From Clostridia bacterium (GTDB lineage Bacteria; Bacillota; Clostridia; Christensenellales; Borkfalkiaceae): a DNA stretch of 64,000 nt. The stretch spans positions 1 through 64,000 of the forward strand of contig CAAGNQ010000045.1 in the NCBI GenBank assembly GCA_900771345.1, read 5' to 3'. This document shows positions 42,563 through 50,432 of this stretch, piece after piece; the stretch's first letter is position 1, and the number at the start of each line of letters is the position of its first letter. The notes beneath the pieces were generated by a model. The model saw only the letters and a program-made list of their open reading frames with translations. It was not told the origin of the DNA and ran no database searches. The position numbers and the translations under genes were made by a program.

Positions 42563-42595
42563 AGGGGTTAGGCAGTTTTGCCTAACCCCTTTTTA
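42563..42595 (+). terminator. Terminator after the lysine transporter gene
   Basis: AGGGGTTAGGCA (42563–42574) pairs perfectly with TGCCTAACCCCT (42579–42590), followed by TTTTATT. The converging CotF-like gene ends at 42596. Confidence 0.92.
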
Positions 42596-42883
42596 TTAAC
42601 TTAATTGGTTTTTAACCTTTAAGAACTTATTCTTTTGTTCTGAAAGCATTGTTTCTTCTGCCGATTGCACTTGATAATATCCGTGCTCAGTCATTTCCAA
42701 AAATACTGCCATTTGGTCTTCAACCACCTGTCCCCAATGATTTTTTACGAGTGTTCTAAAACCTTTTGACGCACTCTCGGTCATTACGGTTGAATAGATT
42801 TTTACTAAACTTTTTTCAACGTTTAGCATATCTTGAAGCGAATCCTTTTCGTTAAGAGTTATATCTGCTTTATAGTTTGACAT
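42596..42883 (-). CDS. CotF-like small spore-coat protein (ferritin-like fold)
   Basis: A 95-residue, fully helical, charged protein resembling the Coat F domain found in spore coats: KDSLQDMLNVEKSLVKIYSTVMTESASKGFRTLVKNHWGQVVEDQMAVFLEMTEHGYY. It looks like half of a ferritin-like four-helix bundle. It is co-transcribed with a second similar small protein twelve bases upstream. GGAGGG precedes the ATG. The pair shares a candidate forespore promoter. Coat location is inferred from the family. Confidence 0.75.
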   Translation of the reverse strand: MSNYKADITLNEKDSLQDMLNVEKSLVKIYSTVMTESASKGFRTLVKNHWGQVVEDQMAVFLEMTEHGYYQVQSAEETMLSEQKNKFLKVKNQLS

Positions 42884-42895
42884 ACTTTTCCCTCC

Positions 42896-43081
42896 TTATA
42901 ACATTTCAAGTAACGCGTTAAAACGCTTTTCGTGATTATCTGCAATCTTTGAAAAAGAATTTGCAAGTTCGGTGTCTGTTAAAATCCTCGAATATAGCCT
43001 TGCTTTTTTGCAAGCGCTTTCTTCCATTGTGAGAAGGTCACCTATAAGTGTTGCCTCCTTAGTTGTAAGCATATTGCCCAT
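42896..43081 (-). CDS. Small CotF-like helical protein (61 aa)
   Basis: A 61-residue two-helix protein, TTKEATLIGDLLTMEESACKKARLYSRILTDTELANSFSKIADNHEKRFNALLEML. It resembles the short companion proteins of CotF that together complete a four-helix bundle. A perfect-looking GGAGG lies eight bases before the ATG. It is the first gene of the pair, and the pairing with the 95-residue gene suggests a heteromeric coat unit; that is inference. Confidence 0.7.
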   Translation of the reverse strand: MGNMLTTKEATLIGDLLTMEESACKKARLYSRILTDTELANSFSKIADNHEKRFNALLEML

Positions 43082-43103
43082 AAAAATACCTCCGTTTTTA
43101 TAT

Positions 43104-43133
43104 AGATTTTCCCCCGTTTATAAATTTTTATAC
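43104..43133 (-). promoter_or_regulatory. Candidate forespore (sigma-F/sigma-G type) promoter of the CotF-like pair
   Basis: Minus strand GTATA (43129–43133), 15-base spacer, GGGAAAATCT (43104–43113), which fits the GnATA–N15–GGnnAnAnT pattern of forespore promoters. sigG itself lies 6.5 kb away in the window. The start would be about 15–20 bases before the SD. Confidence 0.5.
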
Positions 43134-43181
43134 TCGCCATAGAAAGTTTTGCGTCTTTTTTATTCCATTATTTAATTATTC

Positions 43182-43210
43182 TTGATTAAAAGATTAAAAA
43201 GTTATATAAT
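43182..43210 (+). promoter_or_regulatory. Promoter of the DUF1576 gene
   Basis: TTGATT (43182–43187), 17-base spacer, TATAAT (43205–43210); the ATG follows 31 bases later after AAGGA. Confidence 0.65.
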
Positions 43211-43240
43211 TATAGTTAATAAAAAATTTAAGGATAAATT

Positions 43241-44656
43241 ATGTTGAATACAACCCAAAATTTTATAACTAACAATAATAAATTGATTAAACTTTATACC
43301 TTTTATTTAAGCGTGTTTTTTCTTTTATCCTCACTAATCGCATATTTTGTTACTAATGAGAAAAATCTATTTTCTAATCTTTTAGTTATCTTCACCTCTC
43401 CCTCAAAACTGGTTACCGATTATTTTGCGTTAGGTGGGCTTGCAAGCACTCTTTTTAACGCTGGCATTTGTGGGCTTTTATCAAATCTTATAATAAGCCT
43501 TTTCAGTTCTCGTTGCACGGCGTCAACTCTTGCAGGATATCTTCTTGTAGTAGCGCATTGTTTTTACGGACTAAATTTAATAAATATGCTTCCTAGTATT
43601 CTAGGAGTTTTTCTCTACTGTGTTGTGATGAAAAAACCTATCTCGGAAAACGTGCATATTTGTCTTTTTTCTACTGCACTCGGGCCGTTTATTAGTGACT
43701 TTTTGTTTAGATATGCTATAACCCTTTCGTCATCTAACTCGGGCGCTATCGTAATCGGTGGGGTTTTGGCGATTATATTCGGTCTTGCAACAGGGTTTAT
43801 CGTGCCTGCACTTTTGCCTGGAACTACTGCTATGCACAGAGGATATAATATGTATAAGGCAGGTCTTGCAATCGGCATTTTGGGAATATTTTTGCATTCC
43901 TTTTTCTATACCTCTCTTGGCATTCCCACTCCTGACGTTATAGAGATTAATAATCCTTCTTACTATAATTTGCCTTACGCTTACCGTGGTTTTATGAACG
44001 TGTTTTTTATCATTTTGTTTGCCTTAACCTTTATAATGGGAATACTTTTTGATAAAAACGGCTTAAAAAAATATAAAAGGCTACTAAAACAAACTGGTTA
44101 TGGAATTGACTTTTTAGATAAATTCGGCTTTCCCGTTTGCTTAATCAATATAGGTTTTTATGGGTTTTGTATTTTAGCCTATCTTAATGTTATTTTTGTT
44201 CTTCCTGAAGTTTTTTCTTTCTTGCCTAAAGGGGTGGGGTTTACGGGCGCAACCGTTGGCGTTATTTTTGCAGCGCTAACCTTTTCAGCCGACGGGCAAC
44301 AGCCAAGAACTGTTGCACCTATTATGCTTGGATACCTCTTGTTATCGGTAATTGTCTGTGCGATATGCTTAATAACTAAACTGCCTGTGCCGTGGACTCT
44401 TTCTACTCAAAGTTATATTAACGGCTTAGCATTTGCCACTGGGCTTTGCCCTTTTTCAGGAAAATACGGGTTTAAGATAGGAATAATCGCAGGGCTACTA
44501 AGTGCCGTGATTTGTACTGCAACGGCAGATATGCACGGTGGATTCGTGCTTTATAACGGTGGGTTTACTGCAGGACTTACTGCGCTAGTTTTACTGCCAA
44601 TTTTAGATTTTTATAAAATTAAACCAAAATTTGACGACGACTCTTTAGAAAACTGA
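43241..44656 (+). CDS. DUF1576 integral membrane protein
   Basis: A 471-residue protein with about 12–13 membrane spans, of the uncharacterised DUF1576 family. Recognisable stretches include ALGGLASTLFNAGICGLLSNLI and STALGPFISDFLFRY. A near-repeat follows in the second half, TFSADGQQPRTVAPIMLGYLL and GLAFATGLCPFSGKYGFKIGIIAGLLSAV. The two halves look related, which suggests a transporter made by internal duplication. AAGGA precedes the ATG. It is bounded by its own promoter and a perfect terminator, so it is monocistronic. Substrate unknown. Confidence 0.85.
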   Translation: MLNTTQNFITNNNKLIKLYTFYLSVFFLLSSLIAYFVTNEKNLFSNLLVIFTSPSKLVTDYFALGGLASTLFNAGICGLLSNLIISLFSSRCTASTLAGYLLVVAHCFYGLNLINMLPSILGVFLYCVVMKKPISENVHICLFSTALGPFISDFLFRYAITLSSSNSGAIVIGGVLAIIFGLATGFIVPALLPGTTAMHRGYNMYKAGLAIGILGIFLHSFFYTSLGIPTPDVIEINNPSYYNLPYAYRGFMNVFFIILFALTFIMGILFDKNGLKKYKRLLKQTGYGIDFLDKFGFPVCLINIGFYGFCILAYLNVIFVLPEVFSFLPKGVGFTGATVGVIFAALTFSADGQQPRTVAPIMLGYLLLSVIVCAICLITKLPVPWTLSTQSYINGLAFATGLCPFSGKYGFKIGIIAGLLSAVICTATADMHGGFVLYNGGFTAGLTALVLLPILDFYKIKPKFDDDSLEN

Positions 44657-44666
44657 TTTGTTTAAA

Positions 44667-44703
44667 AATAAATATCCACCAGCCTAGCTGGTGGATATTT
44701 ATT
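44667..44703. terminator. Bidirectional terminator between the DUF1576 gene and pckG
   Basis: A 17-base perfect stem, AATAAATATCCACCAGC (44667–44683) with its complement at 44687–44703, three-base loop, A/T-rich flanks on both sides. Confidence 0.9.
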
Positions 44704-44716
44704 TTGATTTTTTAGG

Positions 44717-46492
44717 TTATTTATTGAGGTTAGATTTCAAAGTTTCAAGTTGCGATTTCAACTCGTCAGGTACTCTCGTAAGTTCGCCATAGAATTGCTC
44801 GATACCTTTTGCCTCTTCTTTCCAGTTCTCTACGTCAACTGTTAGAAGGTCTTTAATAGTTTCAAGCGAAACGTCCTCTAATCCTTCAATATTAATATCT
44901 TCTGCCTTTGGTACGAAACCGATAGGTGTTTCAACAGCGTCAACCTTGCCCTCGCAACGATTGATAATCCATTCAAGAACACGCATATTGTCACCAAATC
45001 CTGGCCAAATGAAGTTGCCTTCATCATCAGTTCTGAACCAGTTTACGTTGAAGATTTGTGGCTTTTTAGCAATCTTATCGCCCATTTCAATCCAGTGGCC
45101 AAAGTAATCGCCCATATTGTAACCAACGAAAGGTCTCATAGCCATAGGGTCACGACGAACAACACCAACAGCGCCTGTTGCGGCAGCAGTTGTTTCACTC
45201 GCCATAATTGAGCCTACGAATACGCCGTTATTCCAATCTTTGCTTTGATATACTAATGGAGCAGTCTTTGCTCTTCTTCCACCGAATACGATTGCTTCTA
45301 GTGGAACGCCGTTAGGTGCTTCAAATTGGTCAGAAATGCAAGGGCAGTTAATAGCAGGTGCTGTGAAACGGCTGTTTGGATGAGCGCCTTTAATAGGCTT
45401 TCCGTCAGCGTCCTTCATATCGCCATTCCAAGGGTTACCCTTCCAGTCGATAGCGTTCTTTGGTGGATTTTTATCCAAACCTTCCCACCAAACAGTGCCG
45501 TCGTCAAGATTTTCAACAACGTTGGTAAAGATTGTGTTTTTAGTTGTAGACTTAAGAGCGTTAGGGTTAGACTTAATATTTGTTCCTGGTGCAACGCCAA
45601 AGAAACCGTTTTCTGGGTTTACTGCCCAAAGTCTTCCGTCTTCGCCAACTCTAATCCAAGCAATATCGTCACCAACGCATTCGATTTCATAACCTTTTTC
45701 TAAATAGGATTTTGGTGGGATAAGCATAGCGAGGTTTGTTTTACCACAAGCACTTGGGAATGCAGCAGCGATATATTTCTTTTCGCCGTTTGGCTTTTTA
45801 ATGCCAAGAATAAGCATGTGCTCTGCCATCCAGCCTTCGGTTTTTCCAAGATATGATGCGATACGAAGTGCGAAACATTTCTTACCTAATAGAACGTTTC
45901 CACCATAGTTAGAGTTTATTGACATAATTGCATTCTCTTCTGGGAAATGCATAATGTATCTCTTTTCTTCAGAAAGTTCGGCATAAGAATGCAAACCTTT
46001 AATGAAATCGCCGTCACCCAAAGCGTCAAGAACTGCCTTGCCAACTCTGGTCATTATTGCCATATTGAGTACAACGTAGATTGAGTCGGTTAATTCGATA
46101 CCGATTTTTGAGAACTTGCTTCCTACTGCGCCCATAGAATATGGAATAACGTACATAGTTCTGCCCTTCATAACCCCGTTGAAAAGGTCGTTCATAAGGC
46201 TCATTGCTTGGCTCGTTTCCATCCAGTTATTGATAGGAGCAGAGTCGTCTTTATTCTTTGAACAGATATATGTTCTGCCTTCAACTCTCGCTACGTCATT
46301 AACCGTCGTACGGTGAAGATAACATCCTGGCAACTTTTCTTGATTAAGTTTGATAAGAATCTTTTCGTCGCAAGCCTGCTGTCTCAACGCGTCTAGTTGT
46401 TCTTCGCTTCCATCAATCCAAACGATTTCTCTTGGTTGACAAAGTTCTTTTGTCTCTTGAATAAAATCCAAGACTTTCTTGTTCGTTGTCAT
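44717..46492 (-). CDS. pckG: Phosphoenolpyruvate carboxykinase (GTP)
   Basis: A 591-residue enzyme interconverting oxaloacetate plus GTP with PEP, CO2 and GDP. The GTP-type signature is clear: kinase-1a loop FPSACGKTNLAMLIPP (with the reactive Cys), GDDIAWIRVGEDGRLWAVNPENGFFGVAPGTN, GRRAKTAPLVYQ and RRDPMAMRPF. The GTP form in a clostridium may serve PEP carboxylation during fermentation as well as gluconeogenesis; direction is not readable. AAGGAG precedes the ATG, and the promoter is at 46634–46662 with a long leader. Confidence 0.97.
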   Translation of the reverse strand: MTTNKKVLDFIQETKELCQPREIVWIDGSEEQLDALRQQACDEKILIKLNQEKLPGCYLHRTTVNDVARVEGRTYICSKNKDDSAPINNWMETSQAMSLMNDLFNGVMKGRTMYVIPYSMGAVGSKFSKIGIELTDSIYVVLNMAIMTRVGKAVLDALGDGDFIKGLHSYAELSEEKRYIMHFPEENAIMSINSNYGGNVLLGKKCFALRIASYLGKTEGWMAEHMLILGIKKPNGEKKYIAAAFPSACGKTNLAMLIPPKSYLEKGYEIECVGDDIAWIRVGEDGRLWAVNPENGFFGVAPGTNIKSNPNALKSTTKNTIFTNVVENLDDGTVWWEGLDKNPPKNAIDWKGNPWNGDMKDADGKPIKGAHPNSRFTAPAINCPCISDQFEAPNGVPLEAIVFGGRRAKTAPLVYQSKDWNNGVFVGSIMASETTAAATGAVGVVRRDPMAMRPFVGYNMGDYFGHWIEMGDKIAKKPQIFNVNWFRTDDEGNFIWPGFGDNMRVLEWIINRCEGKVDAVETPIGFVPKAEDINIEGLEDVSLETIKDLLTVDVENWKEEAKGIEQFYGELTRVPDELKSQLETLKSNLNK

Positions 46493-46827
46493 AATTATTC
46501 TCCTTATGTGCTCTCGGTTTACTCCGAGTTTTTTACCATTAAATTATAAGTGATAAAATGCCTTTTTATTCTTAAAACAATGGATAAATAATGTTTAAAT
46601 TTTCACTGTTTTTTAAAAAACTTCTTTTATCTTATTGTACATTTTATCATAAACCTTGTCAAAAGTAAAGGCATTAATTGGCATTTTTATAATTTTGAAA
46701 ATTATTTTTCTTCTCTTTCGACCTTTTCTCTCTCTATTCTCTATATTGATTTCTTTTTTTCTCTCTAAAACCATATATATTATAAGAAAACACTTTTTGT
46801 TATACTCTTCTAAAAGGATTTTTTATT
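46493..46827. other. 335-base intergenic region between divergent pckG and the 331-residue gene
   Basis: Contains the pckG leader and promoter and the AT-rich leader of the rightward gene. A small CTCGG/CCGAG hairpin (46513–46528) lies just ahead of the pckG Shine–Dalgarno. A pair of inverted nonamers, AATGCCTTT (46557–46565) and AAAGGCATT (46667–46675), flanks the pckG promoter and might be an operator pair. For the rightward gene only a weak TATACT before AAGGA was seen. No gene was found in it. Confidence 0.5.
46634..46662 (-). promoter_or_regulatory. Promoter of pckG
   Basis: TTGACA (46657–46662), 17-base spacer, TACAAT (46634–46639) on the minus strand. The leader would be about 135 nt. 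Confidence 0.75.
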
Positions 46828-47823
46828 ATGAATTTTTTAAAAAAAGTTATCGTTATTAAACAGATAGAAAAAGGCTATTCACTCTTCGACAAAACGGTTA
46901 GTGGAATTGCTAGGATAGAAGTTGAAAACGGCGAAGCAGATTTTTCCTTGTCGATAATCAATCTCGCTCTGCCACCTTCTGGAAACTACTCTGTATTCTT
47001 GCTTGACGGAAAGGGAGAACTTTTCTCCTTTGAGTTTGGCGCGCGACCAGATTTTTTAGTTAAAAAATTCTCTTCTGTTCCCGACCTTAGCAAACTCTCT
47101 GTCGGTATTGTATTTATCGATAACTGTATTCCATTAACGGTGGCGTTTGGAACAACCGAAAACGAAAATTTTGAGTTATCTTTGTCTAGGTTTAATAAAC
47201 TTATTGCCGAACATTATTGTAAAATATATAACAACGAGCAAAAAAAATTACAAACTATACCGGAAAAAGAGATGATTTATAACGACGAAGCAGTGGCGAC
47301 TGAGAATTATTTTTCTTTTGATGAAATAGAAGAGAAACTAGAGTGTATTAAGGAGCGTGATAATGAAAAATTATCGAATGAAAATGAATTGCCTGCTTAT
47401 CGTAGCAAAGAAAAAGAGAAAAAAAGCGACGAGGATTGTGACGGCGCTCAAAATGAAGCAGGCTTTGACCGTGGCAAAAAATATTCAGCCTCAAACCCAT
47501 ATTATCTCTCCGTTCAAGGAGAATTAGATGAAATTTTTGATAAATTCCCCGAAGAAAAAGAACTGCAAAAGACCTTTCATAAAAGCCGTTGGGCTAAAGT
47601 TTTTTATTCGGATACAAAATACTACGTTGTGGGACTAGTTTTTGAGGACGATAAGGAAAAATATATTTGTTACGGCGTTCCTGCAACCTACTCAAAAGAA
47701 CCTCCTAAAGAGTTAAAGGGGTTTTGCTCGTTTATTCCATTATCTATTTTTTCGCTTCTAGGTGACGGATACTGGATGATGTTTCAAGACGCCGTTACCG
47801 GCGAATGCATTAAGCCCAAATAA
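46828..47823 (+). CDS. Uncharacterised two-domain protein (331 aa)
   Basis: I do not recognise a named family. Residues 1–about 110 look beta-rich (GYSLFDKTVSGIARIEVENGEADFSLSIINLALPPSGNYSVFLLDG). A charged, Lys/Glu-rich linker follows (about 150–215). The C-terminal domain (about 220–331) opens NPYYLSVQGELDEIFDKFPEEKELQKTFHKSRWAKV and ends GDGYWMMFQDAVTGECIK. There is no signal peptide or membrane span, so it is probably cytosolic. AAGGA precedes the ATG. The layout, with an N-terminal sensor-like sandwich and a compact aromatic C-terminal domain, resembles adaptor proteins more than enzymes. That is impression only. Confidence 0.7.
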   Translation: MNFLKKVIVIKQIEKGYSLFDKTVSGIARIEVENGEADFSLSIINLALPPSGNYSVFLLDGKGELFSFEFGARPDFLVKKFSSVPDLSKLSVGIVFIDNCIPLTVAFGTTENENFELSLSRFNKLIAEHYCKIYNNEQKKLQTIPEKEMIYNDEAVATENYFSFDEIEEKLECIKERDNEKLSNENELPAYRSKEKEKKSDEDCDGAQNEAGFDRGKKYSASNPYYLSVQGELDEIFDKFPEEKELQKTFHKSRWAKVFYSDTKYYVVGLVFEDDKEKYICYGVPATYSKEPPKELKGFCSFIPLSIFSLLGDGYWMMFQDAVTGECIKPK

Positions 47824-47885
47824 AAAGTTTGATTTATTTTATAATTTATGCTAAACTAATTAAACTTAATAATTTTTGAGGTTTT

Positions 47886-48725
47886 ATGGCTAGCAAAAGA
47901 AAACTCTGCCTTGCAACGAGTGGCACTTTTCCACTTGGCGAAAAAGAGCAGTTGGAAAAATTTAAGAGGGTGGGCATTAACGGGTTTTTCTCGGTGTATA
48001 AAAGTGACGAGCAAATTTTTGACCTTTGCAATCATTCCCAAAAACTAGGACTATTTTTTCAGTCCATTCACGCTATGCACTTAAATATGCGTGGGCTTTG
48101 GTTTGATGAAAACGAATCAAACTTTATTGCCGAAAATTTTAAAAAGACCATTGCCTGCGCGCACTCTTCTGGGGTTGATAGAGTTGTTATGCATCTTTAT
48201 TGTGGGTTCTTAAAAGAAAACCCTACTAAACTTGGTATTAATAAGGTTAGCGAGATTTTGGAAACGGCTTATAAATACGGGGTTAAACTGTGTTTTGAAA
48301 ACCTTGAGGGCGCAAACTTTTTAGAGGCAGTTTTAGACGAGTTTAAGGATAATCCTTACGCAAGATTTTGTTATGACACCGGTCACGAAAATTGCTATCT
48401 AGGAAAATCAACGGTGGAAAAGTATATTGACAGAATAAGCGTTATGCATATTAACGATAATCTAGGGGTTAGAATGCCGAGTTTGGGGATAAACGGCAAG
48501 GACGATTTGCATCTTCTGCCGTTTGACGGAAAGGTTGATTTTGACCGTGTGGCTGATATCGTTATTAAGGCTGGGCTAAAAAACGAACTTACTTTTGAAC
48601 TAAAAATTTCTAAAGACGAGGCGTCTAATAAATACAGGCAGATGAGTTTTGACGAGTATTTAGATTTGGCGTTTAGCAGAATGAAAAAGTTTGCAAATCT
48701 AGTTGATAATAAACTTTGCAAATAA
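47886..48725 (+). CDS. Xylose-isomerase-like TIM-barrel protein (sugar-phosphate isomerase/epimerase type)
   Basis: A 279-residue TIM barrel of the AP-endonuclease-2 / sugar isomerase superfamily. Metal-ligand positions are visible: Glu in LCFENLEGANF, Asp and His in CYDTGHENCYLG, His in SVMHINDNLG, and the late Glu in LTFELKISKDE. Family members include sugar epimerases, isomerases and endonuclease IV; this lacks the full endonuclease IV signature, so a sugar substrate is likelier. GAGG lies just before the ATG. It could be co-transcribed with the 331-residue gene 62 bases upstream. Confidence 0.85.
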   Translation: MASKRKLCLATSGTFPLGEKEQLEKFKRVGINGFFSVYKSDEQIFDLCNHSQKLGLFFQSIHAMHLNMRGLWFDENESNFIAENFKKTIACAHSSGVDRVVMHLYCGFLKENPTKLGINKVSEILETAYKYGVKLCFENLEGANFLEAVLDEFKDNPYARFCYDTGHENCYLGKSTVEKYIDRISVMHINDNLGVRMPSLGINGKDDLHLLPFDGKVDFDRVADIVIKAGLKNELTFELKISKDEASNKYRQMSFDEYLDLAFSRMKKFANLVDNKLCK

Positions 48726-48739
48726 TACTAATAAAAAAT

Positions 48740-48772
48740 AAAAGCAAGCCGATTGGCTTGCTTTTGTTTTTT
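48740..48772. terminator. Bidirectional terminator between the TIM-barrel gene and purC
   Basis: AAAAGCAAGCC (48740–48750) pairs perfectly with GGCTTGCTTTT (48755–48765), four-base loop, with T-rich right flank and A-rich left flank. Confidence 0.88.
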
Positions 48773-48779
48773 TAGAAAA

Positions 48780-49478
48780 TTATCTGTTGTTGATGAGTTT
48801 TGTTAGTTCTACTGGCTCAACAATTTTATCGCCCTTGTAAACACGCATATTTCCCGATGCAATCTCGTCAATAAGAATAACTTCGCCGTTATTATAACCA
48901 AATTCAAACTTAATATCCCAAAGGTCAAGTCCGATTTTTCTTAAATCCTCTGCAACGATATTAGTGATTTTAAGAGTTTGCTCTTTCATGCTCTCAAACA
49001 TTTCCGGAGTCATAACACCGAGTGCTGCAAGCCCTTCACCTGTAACGAGTGGGTCACCCTTTTCGTCGTTCTTAAAGGTACACTCAACGTATCCACCCTT
49101 TAGTGGCGTGCCGTTTTTGATATATTCACCGTATCTACGAATAAAACTTCCCGTTGCAACTAGACGGCAAATAACTTCTAGTCCGTTACCACCTTGAGCC
49201 TTGCCGAAACACTCTGCAGGAAGAACTTCCATAGTAGCGTTTTCTATATCTGCAGAAACGTAATGAGTTTTAATGCCTGCTTTTTTAAGCATTTCAAAAT
49301 AATAAACTGAAGTTTGAAGGTTTGCTTTGCCGATACCGTCAATAGTAAGCCCAACTGAATTTTCACCTGGGTCAAACACGCCGTCTTTACCCGTGCAATC
49401 GTCCTTAAACTTTAAAAGAACGTTGCCGTTTTCAAGTTCATAAACATCTTTTGTTTTACCTGCATAAAGTTTTTTCAT
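48780..49478 (-). CDS. purC: SAICAR synthetase
   Basis: A 232-residue enzyme of purine synthesis, joining aspartate to CAIR with ATP to make SAICAR. Motifs: KLYAGKTKDVYELENGNVLLKFKDDCT near the start, EVICRLVATGSFIRRYG and LWDIKFEFGYNNGEVILIDEIASGNMR. Length matches the family. It stands alone, outside a pur operon, with its own promoter (49511–49539) and shared terminator. The usual ADEISPD-like segment reads DEIASGNMR here. Confidence 0.96.
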   Translation of the reverse strand: MKKLYAGKTKDVYELENGNVLLKFKDDCTGKDGVFDPGENSVGLTIDGIGKANLQTSVYYFEMLKKAGIKTHYVSADIENATMEVLPAECFGKAQGGNGLEVICRLVATGSFIRRYGEYIKNGTPLKGGYVECTFKNDEKGDPLVTGEGLAALGVMTPEMFESMKEQTLKITNIVAEDLRKIGLDLWDIKFEFGYNNGEVILIDEIASGNMRVYKGDKIVEPVELTKLINNR

Positions 49479-49510
49479 AAGAATACCTGCTTAATTTTTT
49501 TTACTTTTTT

Positions 49511-49539
49511 ATTATATCAAAAACTTTTCCTATTTGCAA
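49511..49539 (-). promoter_or_regulatory. Promoter of purC
   Basis: TTGCAA (49534–49539), 17-base spacer, TATAAT (49511–49516) on the minus strand. No purine riboswitch or PurR-box-like element was seen in the 33-base leader. Confidence 0.65.
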
Positions 49540-49559
49540 CAACTTATAAGACATAAAAT

Positions 49560-49594
49560 AAAAGCGACTATAATTTTTTCTTATACTCGCTTTT
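49560..49594 (-). terminator. Terminator after sigG
   Basis: AAAAGCGA with TCGCTTTT (ends 49587–49594 and 49560–49567), extended inward by TATAA/TTATA, followed on the minus strand by ATTTTA. Confidence 0.75.
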
Positions 49595-49600
49595 AATTTG

Positions 49601-50374
49601 CTAAATTCTTATATGATTTTTTATTTCTTTAAGCGCCGTCTTTTCCAGCCTGCTTACTTGCGCTTGGGAAATCCCTACCTCGTTGGATATTTCCGTTTGA
49701 GTTTTTCCCTCGAAATACCTAAGCCTTATAATCTTTTTTTCTCTATCTTTAAGATTATCAAGCGCAGTAAAGAGCGCCACGTTTTCCGTCCACGTTTCGT
49801 CGGTGTTCTTTTCATCGCCTATTTGATCAACGAGAAGAAGTTCGTCGCCGTTTTTACTATACACGGGGTCGTAAAGGGAAACGGTGTCCGAAATGGCGTC
49901 AAGCGCGTAAACTACTTCTGAAAGTTTAATTTTTAGTTCGCCTGCAATCCTCTCAAGCGTTGCCTCCTCGTCCATTTTTTCTATCTCGCTCCGAGTTTTT
50001 AGAACTTGATAGGCAGTATCGCGAATACTTCTTGAAATTCTTAAACTGTTATTATCGCGAAGATGCCTCTTAACTTCGCCTACAATCATTGGCACGGCAT
50101 AGGTGGAAAACTTTACGCCCACCGATAGGTCAAAGTTGTCCATTGCCTTAATCAGTCCTATACAGCCTGCCTGAAAAACGTCGTCAGAACTTTTTGTTTT
50201 AGAGGAATACCTCTTTATAATCGACAAAACTAGACGCATATTCCCCACAATAAATTGCTCTCTTGCCTCTTTGTCCCCCTCTTTTATGCGAACTAAAAGT
50301 TCGTTCATTTCTTTTTCTTTTAGCCTTGGAAGAGTGGAAGTATTCACCCCACAAATTACAACTGATTTACCCAT
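49601..50374 (-). CDS. sigG: Forespore sporulation sigma factor sigma-G
   Basis: A 257-residue sigma-70-family factor. The N-terminal VVICGVNTSTLP is the hallmark of SigG (the CsfB/Gin-sensitive region). Region 2 follows (MRLVLSIIKRYSSKTKSSDDVFQAGCIGLIKAMDNFDLSVGVKFSTYAVPMI), then region 3, and region 4.2 HTH (GKTQTEISNEVGISQAQVSRLEKTAL). It directs late forespore genes. It lies directly downstream of sigE, as in Bacillus and Clostridium. A good AAGGAGG precedes the ATG. Its own promoter in the short 50375–50432 gap is not clear; read-through from sigE is possible. Confidence 0.95.
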   Translation of the reverse strand: MGKSVVICGVNTSTLPRLKEKEMNELLVRIKEGDKEAREQFIVGNMRLVLSIIKRYSSKTKSSDDVFQAGCIGLIKAMDNFDLSVGVKFSTYAVPMIVGEVKRHLRDNNSLRISRSIRDTAYQVLKTRSEIEKMDEEATLERIAGELKIKLSEVVYALDAISDTVSLYDPVYSKNGDELLLVDQIGDEKNTDETWTENVALFTALDNLKDREKKIIRLRYFEGKTQTEISNEVGISQAQVSRLEKTALKEIKNHIRI

Positions 50375-50432
50375 AAAACCTCCTTATGTAAAAATTCAGA
50401 AGGTCCTTTAAGTATGGGCTAGTAAAAATTTT

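Noticed and set aside
43758..43943. Small plus-strand frame inside the DUF1576 gene
   Set aside because: Out-of-frame shadow without ribosome-binding site.
49479..49510. Purine or PurR-type control of purC
   Set aside because: The leader is too short for a purine riboswitch, and no PurR-box-like repeat was seen.
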